Assembly (NCBI GenBank): GCA_043825615.1
Contig: JBDRRS010000003.1
Span: forward strand, 1 to 64,000
Direction: 5' to 3'
Source of the DNA: JBDRMV01 sp043825615
GTDB lineage: Bacteria > CG03
DNA: 64,000 bases
The translations under genes and the position numbers were made by a program. Position 1 is the first letter of the stretch. The number at the start of each line of letters is the position of its first letter. The notes under the pieces are model-generated. The model worked only from the letters and a program-made list of their open reading frames with translations, was not told where the DNA came from and ran no database searches. This document shows, piece after piece, positions 25,721-34,283 of the stretch.

Positions 25721-26617
25721 TTAATCGCCTTCTGTTTTTACTATAATAACGCTTGTTATGTTCTTTTCAGGAACTTGACCGTCGATTTGAGCTTTAATAA
25801 AGAATTCAAATTCCTTTCCCCGGTATATTTTCTCGTCCGGAATTAAAAGATATGAAACAAGTGTAGCAGATTCCTTCGGCTTTAAAATTACTCTATCAAA
25901 ATCAAAAGAGAGAAAATTGTTATCCGCTGTTCCTTTATTTAACAATCCCTCTTTTAAGTTAATCGTAAAACTTGAAGCAGTTATACAGAATGCGTATTTC
26001 TGTTTACTATTATTCAATAACTCAAATGGCTCGCCGATAAATTTATTAAGATTTATTTTCTTACCCAGCGGGAAATTATCAATTACACATTTACGGGGAA
26101 TTAAGTCGAAGCTTGGTTCAGATAACTTCATTTGCTTTATCAGGTAATTAACATTAACTCTACTTTGCGAAACAGAAATAAGGAATTTTGTAAATGCGAT
26201 AATGGGCTTGGGCTTGCTTTGTAACAATATTTTCATATTAAACTGGAATTTTCTATCCATATACTCAGGATTATCCGGGATTTCAAAAGAGAAATTTATT
26301 TGAGCTTTGGAACCATATTTCACAAGATATTCCTTTTTTACTAATTTTATCAATGAGATGTCCGGAAAAGGCTCATATTTTTTAGAAACTAATTGACTTT
26401 CAAGGGGAATAACCGGTTCAACAATAATTATTAAGTCTTCTTGGAAATAATTTTCTATCACATAATATGAACCGTAAATATTTTTGAAATCATAGATTTG
26501 TCCGATAGTAACTCCTTCTATTTCAAATTGTTTTGTTGTAAAAATACCCTTCTTTTCGGATGATAAAGCGATAGAGTAAAGTAGCAATACAAAAAGAAAA
26601 CTTAAAAAAAATTTCAT
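25721..26617 (-). CDS. Exported beta-rich protein of unknown function
   Basis: 298 residues from the preferred ATG at 26617. A hydrophobic signal peptide (KFFLSFLFVLLLYSIALSS) leads into an all-beta sequence with repeated patterns of the type used by bacterial immunoglobulin-like domains (FSFEIPDNPEYMDRKFQF, SLVSYLLIPDEKIYRGKEFEFF). This could be two beta-sandwich modules. It is AT-rich, like the adjacent membrane methyltransferase-like gene, and lies 16 bases upstream of it on the same strand. The two probably form one transferred unit. No family is recognised. Confidence 0.65.
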   Translation of the reverse strand: MKFFLSFLFVLLLYSIALSSEKKGIFTTKQFEIEGVTIGQIYDFKNIYGSYYVIENYFQEDLIIIVEPVIPLESQLVSKKYEPFPDISLIKLVKKEYLVKYGSKAQINFSFEIPDNPEYMDRKFQFNMKILLQSKPKPIIAFTKFLISVSQSRVNVNYLIKQMKLSEPSFDLIPRKCVIDNFPLGKKINLNKFIGEPFELLNNSKQKYAFCITASSFTINLKEGLLNKGTADNNFLSFDFDRVILKPKESATLVSYLLIPDEKIYRGKEFEFFIKAQIDGQVPEKNITSVIIVKTEGD

Positions 26618-26730
26618 AATTAGGTTACTTAAAACCAAGAAAATGATAGCATGAATTCATAGAATTTTCAATAAGTTGTCAAAGGGCACAAAGGGCAAAA
26701 TGGAAAGAAGCAGGTGAAAAAAGTTAACCC

Positions 26731-26760
26731 TTGAATATAATGGCAAAAATATCGTATAAT
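26731..26760 (+). promoter_or_regulatory. Promoter upstream of the lpx operon
   Basis: TTGAAT (26731-26736) and TATAAT (26755-26760) are 18 bases apart, close to consensus. The transcript would have a leader of about 105 bases before lpxD. Because the AT-rich insert separates lpxD from ompH, this promoter may have taken over expression of the lipid A genes. Confidence 0.6.
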
Positions 26761-26872
26761 TTAAATAAGATGTTTGATTTGATAAGAGATATTGGAATAC
26801 TCATGACTTGGTAATACGTATAGAATAAGTTTTGAAACGGGATTTTGAGAGAATGATTCAGGAAAAAGTTAG

Positions 26873-27883
26873 ATGAAACTTTCCGAGCTGGCGGTGCGCA
26901 TCGGCGGGGAACCGCAAGGCGGGGATGTTGAGATAACGGGAATTTCCGGCATTGATAATGCGGAGAAGGGCGATATAACTTTCGTTTCGAACCCGAAGTA
27001 TTTTTCGAAATTAAAAGAAACCCGCGCTTCCGCCGTTATTACAGGAGAGGGGATTGACGTCGGCATTCCCCGCATCGTTTCAAAAAATCCGTATCTTTCT
27101 TTTGCGAAAGCGCTTTCTGTTTTGAGGCCTCCTGCGCCGCACCCTGTGAGAGGGATAAGCAAAATGGCGGTCGTTGAGTCGTCCGGAATCCCGGCGAGTG
27201 TTTCCATCGGCGCTTTTTCCTATATTTCCAAAAACGTGAAAATCGGAGAAAATGCCGTCATTATGCCGCAGGTCTTTATCGGGGAGGGCTCCGAAATAGG
27301 AGACAATACCTTTATCTATCCGAACGTTACGGCGAGAGAAAGGACAAAAATCGGACGCAATGTCATTATTCATTCGGGAACGGTTATCGGCTCGGACGGC
27401 TACGGTTATGTGACCGACAAAGGTATTCACAAAAAGATTCCCCAGACGGGAAATGTCGTTATAGAAGATAACGTCGAAATCGGCTCCAACACGTCCATTG
27501 ACCGCGCTGCGATTGAGTCGACAATCATAGGACAGGGGACGAAGATTGACAATCTCGTTCATATTGCGCACAACGTGAAAATAGGGAAGAACTGTTTAAT
27601 TCTCGGTCAGGTGGGTCTGGCGGGAAGCACCGAAATAGGAGACAACACGACGATAGCGTCCCAGGGCGGTGTCGCAGGGCATTTGAAGATAGGAAAAAAT
27701 GTGACCATCGCCGCCCGCGGCGGGGTCATTAAAGACGTTGCGGACGGGGCGGTCGTTTCCGGTTTTCCGGCGAGAAAACACTCGGAGATGATGAAGGTTT
27801 ATGCGGCGATGATGAAACTTCCGGAATTGGTGAAGGAACTGAAAAGTAAAAATAAAAAGGCGCAGAAGCGGGAAAACCAATGA
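26873..27883 (+). CDS. lpxD: UDP-3-O-acylglucosamine N-acyltransferase
   Basis: 336 residues. An N-terminal uridine-binding domain (about 1-100; NAEKGDITFVSNPKY) precedes a left-handed beta helix of hexapeptide repeats. It includes HSGTVIGSDGYGYV, EIGSNTSIDRAAIEST, and the catalytic-His region NLVHIAHNVKIGKNC with GLAGSTEIGDN. It adds the second hydroxyacyl chain to UDP-glucosamine in lipid A synthesis. Its stop overlaps the lpxC-fabZ start (ATGA). The C-terminal 20 residues are Lys-rich. Confidence 0.95.
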   Translation: MKLSELAVRIGGEPQGGDVEITGISGIDNAEKGDITFVSNPKYFSKLKETRASAVITGEGIDVGIPRIVSKNPYLSFAKALSVLRPPAPHPVRGISKMAVVESSGIPASVSIGAFSYISKNVKIGENAVIMPQVFIGEGSEIGDNTFIYPNVTARERTKIGRNVIIHSGTVIGSDGYGYVTDKGIHKKIPQTGNVVIEDNVEIGSNTSIDRAAIESTIIGQGTKIDNLVHIAHNVKIGKNCLILGQVGLAGSTEIGDNTTIASQGGVAGHLKIGKNVTIAARGGVIKDVADGAVVSGFPARKHSEMMKVYAAMMKLPELVKELKSKNKKAQKRENQ

Positions 27884-29133
27884 AACAGAGAACCATAAAA
27901 AAAGAGGTTTCCTTATCGGGAACCGGTCTCCACACAGGGCAGAAAACAGAAATAGTTTTTAAGCCCGCACCGGCCGGCTCGGGAATTTATTTCATCAAGA
28001 ACGGCGTAAAAATTGTTCCCGACGTAAGGAAGGTCTCAAATACGGTCAGGGGAACGACAATCGGCGAGGGGGAAAATGTAATACATACGGTCGAGCACCT
28101 GATGGCGGCGTTTCTCGGGATGGGGATTGACAACATCTGCGTCGGAATCAACTCCGACGAACCGCCTCTCGGCGACGGCAGCGCCATGCCTTTTGTTAGA
28201 ATGATAGAAGAAGCGGGTATTGATGAGCAGGATGAGGAAAAAAATTATTATACCCCGTCAAAAAAAATTGCTTATTGCGAAAACGGCATAAAGATTGAAG
28301 CAGTCCCGTCGGAGAATCTGAAAATTTCTTTCACCCTGAAATACAAGCATCCGTTTATCCAGAATCAGCACAGGGAATTTGTGATAACCGAGGAAATTTT
28401 CAAGAAAGAAATTGCCCCCGCAAAAACATACTGTTTTGATTATGAGATTGAACAGCTTGAAGCGGTGGGGCTCGGGAAAGGGGGAACTCTTCAGAATGTC
28501 ATCGTAATCGGCGAAAAGGGAATTCACAACAGGAAGATAATGACTTTTGAGGACGAGTTTGTGAGGCACAAGATTCTTGACCTGCTCGGTGATATTTATC
28601 TTCTTGGAAAACCGATAAAGGCGGAGATTACATCTTTTTGCGGCGGGCACACTTCAAATACGGCGCTCGCAAAACTTTTTGCCGACGATAAGGAACCTCC
28701 GCCCGAACTGGGTCCGGAACAGGTAATGGATGCGCTTCCCCACAGGCCTCCCTTTCTTTTCGTTGACAGCGTGAAGATTATAGAGCCCGTCAAAAGGGCG
28801 GTCGGTAAAAGAAAGATAAGACCCGACGAATGGTTTTTCAAAGGTCATTTTCCCGGGTATCCGATTTTTCCCGGCGTTTTAATTGCGGAGGCGCTCGCCC
28901 AGACAGCGTGCGTACTCATTCTTTCAAAACCGGAACTGAAGGGGAAACTTCCCTTTTTTATGGGAATTGAAAGCGTCAAATTCAGGAGACCCGTTTTTCC
29001 GGGGGATACCCTGACGCTGGATATAGAAGTGTTGAGGGCGAGGATGAGAGGAGGCAAGGTGTCGGGCAAGGCGTATGTGGGCGAGAAGCTCGTCTGTGAA
29101 TGTGTTTTTATGTTTTCTCTGGTGGATAAATAA
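27880..29133 (+). CDS. lpxC: LpxC-FabZ fusion (deacetylase plus hydroxyacyl-ACP dehydratase)
   Basis: 417 residues. Residues ~1-268 form LpxC: SLSGTGLHTG, zinc His in IHTVEHLMAAFLG (69-81), HKILDLLGDI and GGHTSNTAL with the catalytic His. Residues ~275-417 form FabZ: ALPHRPPFLFVDSV, FKGHFPGYPIFPGVLIAEALAQ (catalytic His and Glu). The first half removes acetyl from UDP-3-O-acyl-GlcNAc, the committed lipid A step; the second dehydrates beta-hydroxyacyl-ACP. The fusion is known in Bacteroidota and some candidate phyla and couples lipid A with fatty-acid synthesis. It overlaps both neighbours. Confidence 0.95.
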   Translation: MKQRTIKKEVSLSGTGLHTGQKTEIVFKPAPAGSGIYFIKNGVKIVPDVRKVSNTVRGTTIGEGENVIHTVEHLMAAFLGMGIDNICVGINSDEPPLGDGSAMPFVRMIEEAGIDEQDEEKNYYTPSKKIAYCENGIKIEAVPSENLKISFTLKYKHPFIQNQHREFVITEEIFKKEIAPAKTYCFDYEIEQLEAVGLGKGGTLQNVIVIGEKGIHNRKIMTFEDEFVRHKILDLLGDIYLLGKPIKAEITSFCGGHTSNTALAKLFADDKEPPPELGPEQVMDALPHRPPFLFVDSVKIIEPVKRAVGKRKIRPDEWFFKGHFPGYPIFPGVLIAEALAQTACVLILSKPELKGKLPFFMGIESVKFRRPVFPGDTLTLDIEVLRARMRGGKVSGKAYVGEKLVCECVFMFSLVDK

Positions 29134-29903
29134 TGATTTCAAATACGGCGGTGATTTCAAAGAGCGCTACAATCGGCATAAACGTTGAAATATCCGATTT
29201 CGCGAAAATCGGCGAAAACGTTAAATTACTGGACGGCGTCTCCGTCGGCCACGGCGCGGTCATACACAAAAATACAACAATAGGGCAGGGCACAAAAATT
29301 TCTCCGTATGCGGTCATAGGAACCGACCCGCAGGACCTGAAGTACGGAGGAGAGGAATCGTTTTGCGAGATAGGCAGCAACTGTTTAATCCGCGAGTTCG
29401 TTACGGTGAACAGGGGAACGGCGGCATCGGGAAAGACCGTCGTCGGAAACGGCACGCTCCTTATGGCTTATGTTCACGTCGCCCACGACTGCGTGATAGG
29501 GGATAAGTGCATCCTTGCGAACTGCGCCGGGCTTGCCGGCCACGTAATTGTGGAGGACAACGCAATTATAGGAGGGTACACGCCGGTCCACCAGTTTGTC
29601 AGAATCGGCACATTTGCGATTCTGGGAGGTGACAGCCGTATAGTCCAGGATGTTCCGCCGTATTCAATGGCTGTCGGCAATCCCGCACATCTTTACGGGT
29701 TGAACACGGTCGGTCTGAAACGTGCGGGTTTTTCTCCTGAAAAAATTTCGCTGCTGAAAAAAGCGTACAGGACTCTTTTTAAGAGCAGTCTGAAAAAAGA
29801 AGAAGCAATAGAAAGCGTTTTGAAACTTGGGGAAATACCGGAACTTGAAAAATTGGCAAATTTTGTAAAAGCGTCCGAAAGGGGCATAACCCCGTCGAAA
29901 TAA
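29133..29903 (+). CDS. lpxA: UDP-N-acetylglucosamine acyltransferase
   Basis: 256 residues. Hexapeptide repeats form a left-handed beta helix. The catalytic His segment is MAYVHVAHDCVIGDKCILAN, and GTDPQDLKYGGEES and RIGTFAILGGDSRIVQDVPPYSMAVGNPA are LpxA-specific. A helical C-terminal domain follows. It transfers a 3-hydroxyacyl chain from ACP to UDP-GlcNAc in the first lipid A step. The start overlaps the stop of lpxC-fabZ (TAATG). Confidence 0.95.
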   Translation: MISNTAVISKSATIGINVEISDFAKIGENVKLLDGVSVGHGAVIHKNTTIGQGTKISPYAVIGTDPQDLKYGGEESFCEIGSNCLIREFVTVNRGTAASGKTVVGNGTLLMAYVHVAHDCVIGDKCILANCAGLAGHVIVEDNAIIGGYTPVHQFVRIGTFAILGGDSRIVQDVPPYSMAVGNPAHLYGLNTVGLKRAGFSPEKISLLKKAYRTLFKSSLKKEEAIESVLKLGEIPELEKLANFVKASERGITPSK

Positions 29904-29909
29904 AAGTAT

Positions 29910-29942
29910 TCTCCTCCGCCTCGGGCGGAGGGGTCGAGGAGG
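29910..29942 (+). promoter_or_regulatory. GC-rich hairpin overlapping a ribosome-binding site
   Basis: CTCCGCC (29914-29920) pairs with GGCGGAG (29924-29930). The flanking CTCCTC (29911-29916) is complementary to GAGGAG (29936-29941), which is the ribosome-binding site of the next gene (GTG at 29947). Pairing could hide the site, but the two stems partly exclude one another. It may be a repeat element (CCTCCGCCTCGGGCGGAGG) or a translational control; no T-run supports a terminator. Confidence 0.4.
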
Positions 29943-29946
29943 ATTT

Positions 29947-30504
29947 GTGAAAAAGAGGATACAATTTTTTGCGAAACCGAAAATTCAGTTGAAGTATGTT
30001 TTCATTACGCTTATTCTGGTCGTTGTCACCGCTGCGGTATCGATGATGGTTATGGATCACATAATCTATAATTCAAGCATACTCGACGGAGTGCCCGACC
30101 GGGCTGCACAGCTTCTTATAAATGAGGTGCGCGGGGGCGTGATGGTCGTTTCGGTATTTATTCTCGTTATGGCGTTTGTTCAAGCGACGATATTTTTTCA
30201 CCGCCTGATTGGGCCCGTTGTGGCGATTGAGAAGACGCTTGATATTATGAGGGAAGGCTATTTCGGAGGGAGCATAGAATTAAGGAAGCACGACGAGTTG
30301 AAGGATATTGCCGAGAAGATTGAGGACATGGGGATAAAGATTTCGCAGGAAATCAAAATTTCAAAACAGGCGATAACCGGAATTACAGAGCGCATCAATG
30401 GGTTAAAAGACAAAATGTCCGAAAGCGATTACAGGGATATCAAAGAAAAACTCGAAGGTCTGCTGCCGTTTTTCAAAGAACATCTCGGACCCCCTGCAAA
30501 GTGA
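29947..30504 (+). CDS. HAMP-like membrane protein
   Basis: 185 residues with a GTG start. Two membrane helices (about 18-38 and 64-84) flank a short periplasmic loop (about 39-63). The following segment, GPVVAIEKTLDIMREGYFGGSIELRKHDELKDIAEKI, is a HAMP linker with its typical P and DE motif. A coiled coil completes the protein. It lacks a kinase or methyl-accepting region, so it may transmit or scaffold rather than signal alone. It overlaps pfkA (GTGA). Similar short HAMP proteins near flagellar or envelope genes are uncharacterised. Confidence 0.75.
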   Translation: MKKRIQFFAKPKIQLKYVFITLILVVVTAAVSMMVMDHIIYNSSILDGVPDRAAQLLINEVRGGVMVVSVFILVMAFVQATIFFHRLIGPVVAIEKTLDIMREGYFGGSIELRKHDELKDIAEKIEDMGIKISQEIKISKQAITGITERINGLKDKMSESDYRDIKEKLEGLLPFFKEHLGPPAK

Positions 30505-31460
30505 AGAAAATTGCGGTCATAACCACCGGCGGCGACGCGCCGGGAATGAATGCCGCGATAAGAGCGGTCGTGAGAACCGCCCATTACTGTAATTTCCGGA
30601 TTTCCGGCATTAAAAGGGGCTGGTGGGGTCTTATAGAAAATGATTTTTCCGTTATGACGAACAGGGATGTAAGCGGAATCATTTCCCGCGGCGGAACTAT
30701 TCTGGAAACGCTGAGGTGCGCAAAGTCAAAAACGAAACGGGGAATGGACTTGATTGTAAAAAATCTCGTGGAAATTGCGCCCGACGGTCTTGTTGTGATA
30801 GGAGGCGACGGCTCGCTGAGAGCGGCGTATGAAATTTCGAAGAGATGCGGAGTGCCGGTCATCGGAATCCCCGCATCAATTGACAACGACATTGCCGGAA
30901 CCGACGAGACAATCGGTTTTGACACGGCGATAAACACGGCTCTTTCGGCGATTGACAAAATCAGGGATACGGCAACTTCCCACAAGCGGGTTTTTATCGT
31001 TGAGGTTATGGGCAGGGACAGCGGTTTTCTCGCCCTCAGCGCGGGAATCGCCTCGGGCGCCGAAATTGTATTGCTCCCGGAAATAAAATGGAAAAAAGAA
31101 AACATTCTGAAGAAACTGGTAAGTTTTGAAAAGAGAAAATCGTCGCTCATTATCGTAATGGCGGAAGGCGCAGGGGACTGTTTGAAACTTTGCGGATATC
31201 TTTCGGGAAAATCAAACAAGCGCGTGAGGGTTTCAAAAATCGGCTACATTCAGAGGGGAGGTTCGCCCTCGGTTGACTCTCGTGTTCTCGGAAGCGTTCT
31301 CGGCTACAAGGCGGTGGAACTGATTAAAAAAGGGAAGAAAAATCTGATGTGCGCGTGGGTGAATGACAGGTTCAAGACGGTTCCGTTGTCGTATCCCGCC
31401 GGTCACAGGAAAAAAATAGACAGAGAAATGCTGAAGATTTCAAATGTCTTATCAGGATAG
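30501..31460 (+). CDS. pfkA: 6-phosphofructokinase, ATP type
   Basis: 319 residues. TTGGDAPGMNAAIRAVV, GGDGSLRAAYEIS, the catalytic PASIDNDIAGTDETIGFDTA and VEVMGRDSGFLALSAGIA are all present. A Gly rather than Asp after GGD (GGDGS) indicates ATP rather than pyrophosphate use, by family comparison. It commits fructose 6-phosphate to glycolysis. The GTG start overlaps the HAMP gene, so both are likely co-translated. Confidence 0.93.
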   Translation: MKKIAVITTGGDAPGMNAAIRAVVRTAHYCNFRISGIKRGWWGLIENDFSVMTNRDVSGIISRGGTILETLRCAKSKTKRGMDLIVKNLVEIAPDGLVVIGGDGSLRAAYEISKRCGVPVIGIPASIDNDIAGTDETIGFDTAINTALSAIDKIRDTATSHKRVFIVEVMGRDSGFLALSAGIASGAEIVLLPEIKWKKENILKKLVSFEKRKSSLIIVMAEGAGDCLKLCGYLSGKSNKRVRVSKIGYIQRGGSPSVDSRVLGSVLGYKAVELIKKGKKNLMCAWVNDRFKTVPLSYPAGHRKKIDREMLKISNVLSG

Positions 31461-31479
31461 AAAAAATGAAGGGGGGGGA

Positions 31480-32202
31480 ATGAAAAAGAAATTGATGGTT
31501 TTTGCAGGGATGCTGTTTTTTGTTTCGGTCTCTTACGCGGACTGGATTAACGATGCTAAAAATGAATCTGAAAAACTTCTGGAGCCGCTTGCCGGCGACA
31601 TAGGCGCGGTACTCGGTGGCGGTATTTACGGACCGACGAAGTCGTGCGGTCTGCTTGGATTTGACCTCGGGGTGAGAGTCGCCACGACAAAAATTTCGGA
31701 CGACAATCCCGTGATGACATCCGGTGACAGCATGGGGACTTACTGGATTTACGCTTCAAAAGGCATTCCGGTCCTTAATGTTGATGTTTTTGCGAGGACG
31801 ATGCAGATAAAAATGGAATCGTCGGACGACAGCATCGCTCTTCTGGGCTTCGGCGTTGAATATAATCTGATAAAAGATAAGTTGATTTCCGCTCTGCCGG
31901 GCGTTTCGCTGATTGCCGCTATAAATACGTTGAGTGTCACTTCCATTGACGCCAGAACGACGACTATCGGCGCGACGGTAAGCAAAAAACTTCCGTTTAT
32001 CAGCCCCTATGTATCCGTAGGGAGAGACACGACCGAAATGAGTATTGATACCGGCATTGTAACCTGGAAACCCGAAAAATCAAAGACCCGGCTCGTTGCC
32101 GGAATTGAGTTGAGGCCTCTGCCGTTTGTTTATGCCAATCTCGGCGTGTCAAAAGCGGGAAGTGAGACGGGCGTACAGCTCGGAGTCGGTATTAAAAACT
32201 AA
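31480..32202 (+). CDS. Exported outer-membrane-like beta protein
   Basis: 240 residues from the ATG at 31480, which follows a run of eight Gs that can act as a ribosome site; a longer frame from 31444 overlaps pfkA and lacks the signal at its start. The signal peptide (MVFAGMLFFVSVSYA) is followed by alternating hydrophobic strands (RVATTKIS, LLGFGVEYNL, SPYVSVGRDTT, LGVSKAGSETGVQLGVGIKN). The pattern suggests a small beta barrel, perhaps DUF6588-like. No catalytic motif is visible. It lies in the cluster before acpS. Confidence 0.6.
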   Translation: MKKKLMVFAGMLFFVSVSYADWINDAKNESEKLLEPLAGDIGAVLGGGIYGPTKSCGLLGFDLGVRVATTKISDDNPVMTSGDSMGTYWIYASKGIPVLNVDVFARTMQIKMESSDDSIALLGFGVEYNLIKDKLISALPGVSLIAAINTLSVTSIDARTTTIGATVSKKLPFISPYVSVGRDTTEMSIDTGIVTWKPEKSKTRLVAGIELRPLPFVYANLGVSKAGSETGVQLGVGIKN

Positions 32203-32210
32203 TTTTTAAA

Positions 32211-32534
32211 ATGCGCGGCATCGGCATAGATATCGCCGAGATAAAGCGTTTCAAGGGCGTCTCGGAAAAATTCCTGAACAGAGTTTTTACAGAAGAAGAA
32301 ATCAGTTACTGCCGGAAGTCCGCAAATCCCGCAATGCATTTTGCGGCGAGGTTTGCGGCGAAAGAAGCGGTAATAAAGGCGACGACGAAGACCGATATCG
32401 CGCTGAAAGACATATTCGTAAAGAACAGGGCAAACGGCGCTCCGGACGTTTTTATTAAAGGGAAAAAGAAAAAGTTTTTTATATCCATTTCACACACAAA
32501 AGATGTCGCAATTGCGGTCGTGTTGGCGCAGTAA
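32211..32534 (+). CDS. acpS: Holo-[acyl-carrier-protein] synthase
   Basis: 107 residues with the family's GIGIDIAEIKRF start, FAARFAAKEAVIKA in the middle and FISISHTKDVAIAVV at the end. It transfers 4'-phosphopantetheine from CoA to acyl carrier protein, activating it for fatty-acid and lipid A synthesis, which fits its lpx/fabZ neighbourhood. It is directly followed by nnrD (stop TAA, then ATG). The acpS-nnrD order is common. Confidence 0.93.
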   Translation: MRGIGIDIAEIKRFKGVSEKFLNRVFTEEEISYCRKSANPAMHFAARFAAKEAVIKATTKTDIALKDIFVKNRANGAPDVFIKGKKKKFFISISHTKDVAIAVVLAQ

Positions 32535-33971
32535 ATGCGGATAGTAACGGGAAAGGCCTGCATTGCCGCCGATAAAAAGACGATTGCCTCCGGCATATCG
32601 GGCAGGACTCTTATGAAAAGAGCGGCATCGGGCCTCGCGGATTTCCTGAATAACTTCGGCGCAAAGAATGTTGTTTTTGTCCTCGGCGCGGGAAACAATG
32701 CGGGCGACGGCGTGGTCGCTTCGGGGCTGTTGAAAAAAAACATCACAAGAAATGTTTTCTGCATTTTTCCTGCGAACAAGGTAAACGATAACGTGAAATG
32801 GGCAGGGAGAATATGCGGTGAGGGAATTGTTTTTCAACCGTCACTGAATGAACTGAAAGAAAGTTTTAAAACTGCAGATTGCATTATTGACTGTATTTTC
32901 GGAACGGGTTTTCACGGCGAAGTAAGGGGCTTTACGAAGAGCGTAATCAGAGCCATAAATAACAGCGGGATTCCTGTTGTCGCATGCGATGTTCCGTCGG
33001 GAATTGATTCAAACACCGGGCAGTACTCTCTCGCCGTCAGGGCCTCTTTTACTGTCACGTTCGGTTTCCCGAAACTCGGTCTCTTCCTTGAGCCCGCGAG
33101 GTTTCTCGCCGGTTCCGTAAGAGCGGTTGACATAGGTCTTAAAAAACCGGAAATTAAATCATTTCTTCAGATGACAACTTCACAGGAAATCAGAAGTAAA
33201 ATTCCTATAAGAACCCCGCTGCAGCATAAATACGGGTCGGGTCATGTTCTGGTTTTCGCGGGGAAAATGAAAGGAGCGGCCGCCCTCGCGGCGCTGGGTG
33301 CTCTCCGGACGGGATCAGGACTCCTTACAATCGTAACGGACAAAAAAATAGATATCCCTGAGGCGATACAAATCGGATACGGGACAGACCTCTCCGAATA
33401 CATCAGGAGAAAGAAGGTTAGATCCGTCGTTTTCGGCTGCGGCTGGGGGAGGGAGGACGGAAGTATTCTGAAACTGCTTTCAAAAATCAAAGTTCCCAAA
33501 GTGATTGATGCCGACGGAATTTATCTTCTGAAAAAGTTCAAGTACTTTGGGAAAATAAAAAACTGTATTCTCACTCCGCATACGGGCGAGATGAAAAACC
33601 TCACCTCTAAAGATCTGAATGTCCCCGGCAAATGGGAAGTTGTAAAAGAGGTTTCAAGGAAACTGAAAGCGGTCGTTTTGCTGAAGGGTTTTCAAACGGT
33701 GATTTCAGACGGTCTGAATGTTTTCATAAATCCCACAGGTAACCCCGTTCTCGCCACCGGCGGCACAGGGGACTTGCTTTCAGGGATGATTGCGGGTTTT
33801 ATTTCCCAGGGGATGAAGAATCCGGATGCGGTGAAAGCCGCCGCTTATATTCACGGCCTTACCGCCGACATTCTGCTGAAAGAGAAAGGCGGCCGCGGTA
33901 TTCTCGTCCGCGAAATCGCCGCAAAAATTCCCCGCACAATAAAAAAACTCCTTGAAAACCGGGCGGTATGA
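32535..33971 (+). CDS. nnr: Bifunctional NAD(P)H-hydrate epimerase/dehydratase
   Basis: 478 residues. The N-terminal YjeF_N domain (about 1-205) has VFVLGAGNNAGDGVVASGLL and ACDVPSGIDSNTG. The C-terminal carbohydrate-kinase-like domain (about 215-475) has KYGSGHVLVFAG, VIDADGIYLL, ILTPHTGEM and GNPVLATGGTGDLLSGMIAGF. It repairs hydrated NADH and NADPH by epimerising and then dehydrating them. Both domains are intact. A 312-base gap with a palindrome and a promoter follows. Confidence 0.93.
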   Translation: MRIVTGKACIAADKKTIASGISGRTLMKRAASGLADFLNNFGAKNVVFVLGAGNNAGDGVVASGLLKKNITRNVFCIFPANKVNDNVKWAGRICGEGIVFQPSLNELKESFKTADCIIDCIFGTGFHGEVRGFTKSVIRAINNSGIPVVACDVPSGIDSNTGQYSLAVRASFTVTFGFPKLGLFLEPARFLAGSVRAVDIGLKKPEIKSFLQMTTSQEIRSKIPIRTPLQHKYGSGHVLVFAGKMKGAAALAALGALRTGSGLLTIVTDKKIDIPEAIQIGYGTDLSEYIRRKKVRSVVFGCGWGREDGSILKLLSKIKVPKVIDADGIYLLKKFKYFGKIKNCILTPHTGEMKNLTSKDLNVPGKWEVVKEVSRKLKAVVLLKGFQTVISDGLNVFINPTGNPVLATGGTGDLLSGMIAGFISQGMKNPDAVKAAAYIHGLTADILLKEKGGRGILVREIAAKIPRTIKKLLENRAV

Positions 33972-34120
33972 AAACCAAAACGGCCACTATTTTTGCATTA
34001 TACCCAATTATATACACGCTGTTTGGATAATTAAAAAGAAAGGGGCCGATTAAGATACTTTTTTCGTGGAATAACAGCCAAAAAGGGTACCCCTTAAAAC
34101 GGCGTCGTCGGAAAAAAGGC

Positions 34121-34144
34121 AAATTGTGCCACGTGGCACAATTT
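34121..34144. other. Perfect 24-bp palindrome
   Basis: AAATTGTGCCAC/GTGGCACAATTT is a perfect palindrome without a spacer, centred in the 33972-34283 gap. It could be a binding site for a dimeric regulator. It lies about 100 bases upstream of a strong promoter for the lipoprotein gene at 34284. The rest of this gap shows no gene. Confidence 0.6.
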
Positions 34145-34245
34145 CAAAGGTGCTTTAATTCGCTGTATTTTAGTCCGTCGATGGAACTTTTTTACCTTGA
34201 AAACTGTCTAAAGAAGTAGGGAATGTGATTTTAGTAAATTCTGCT

Positions 34246-34274
34246 TTGAATTAGGTTTATAGAGATGGTATAAT
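34246..34274 (+). promoter_or_regulatory. Strong promoter for a nearly leaderless gene
   Basis: TTGAAT (34246-34251) and TATAAT (34269-34274) are 17 bases apart. Transcription would start near 34281, about three bases before the ATG at 34284. No ribosome-binding site is visible, so the mRNA is probably leaderless. Confidence 0.6.
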
Positions 34275-34283
34275 GACTATGCA

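Noticed and set aside
33859..34122. Minus-strand 87-residue frame across the end of nnr and the following gap
   Set aside because: Half is antisense to nnr and the product is Arg-rich with no motif; the gap is better explained by the palindrome and promoter.
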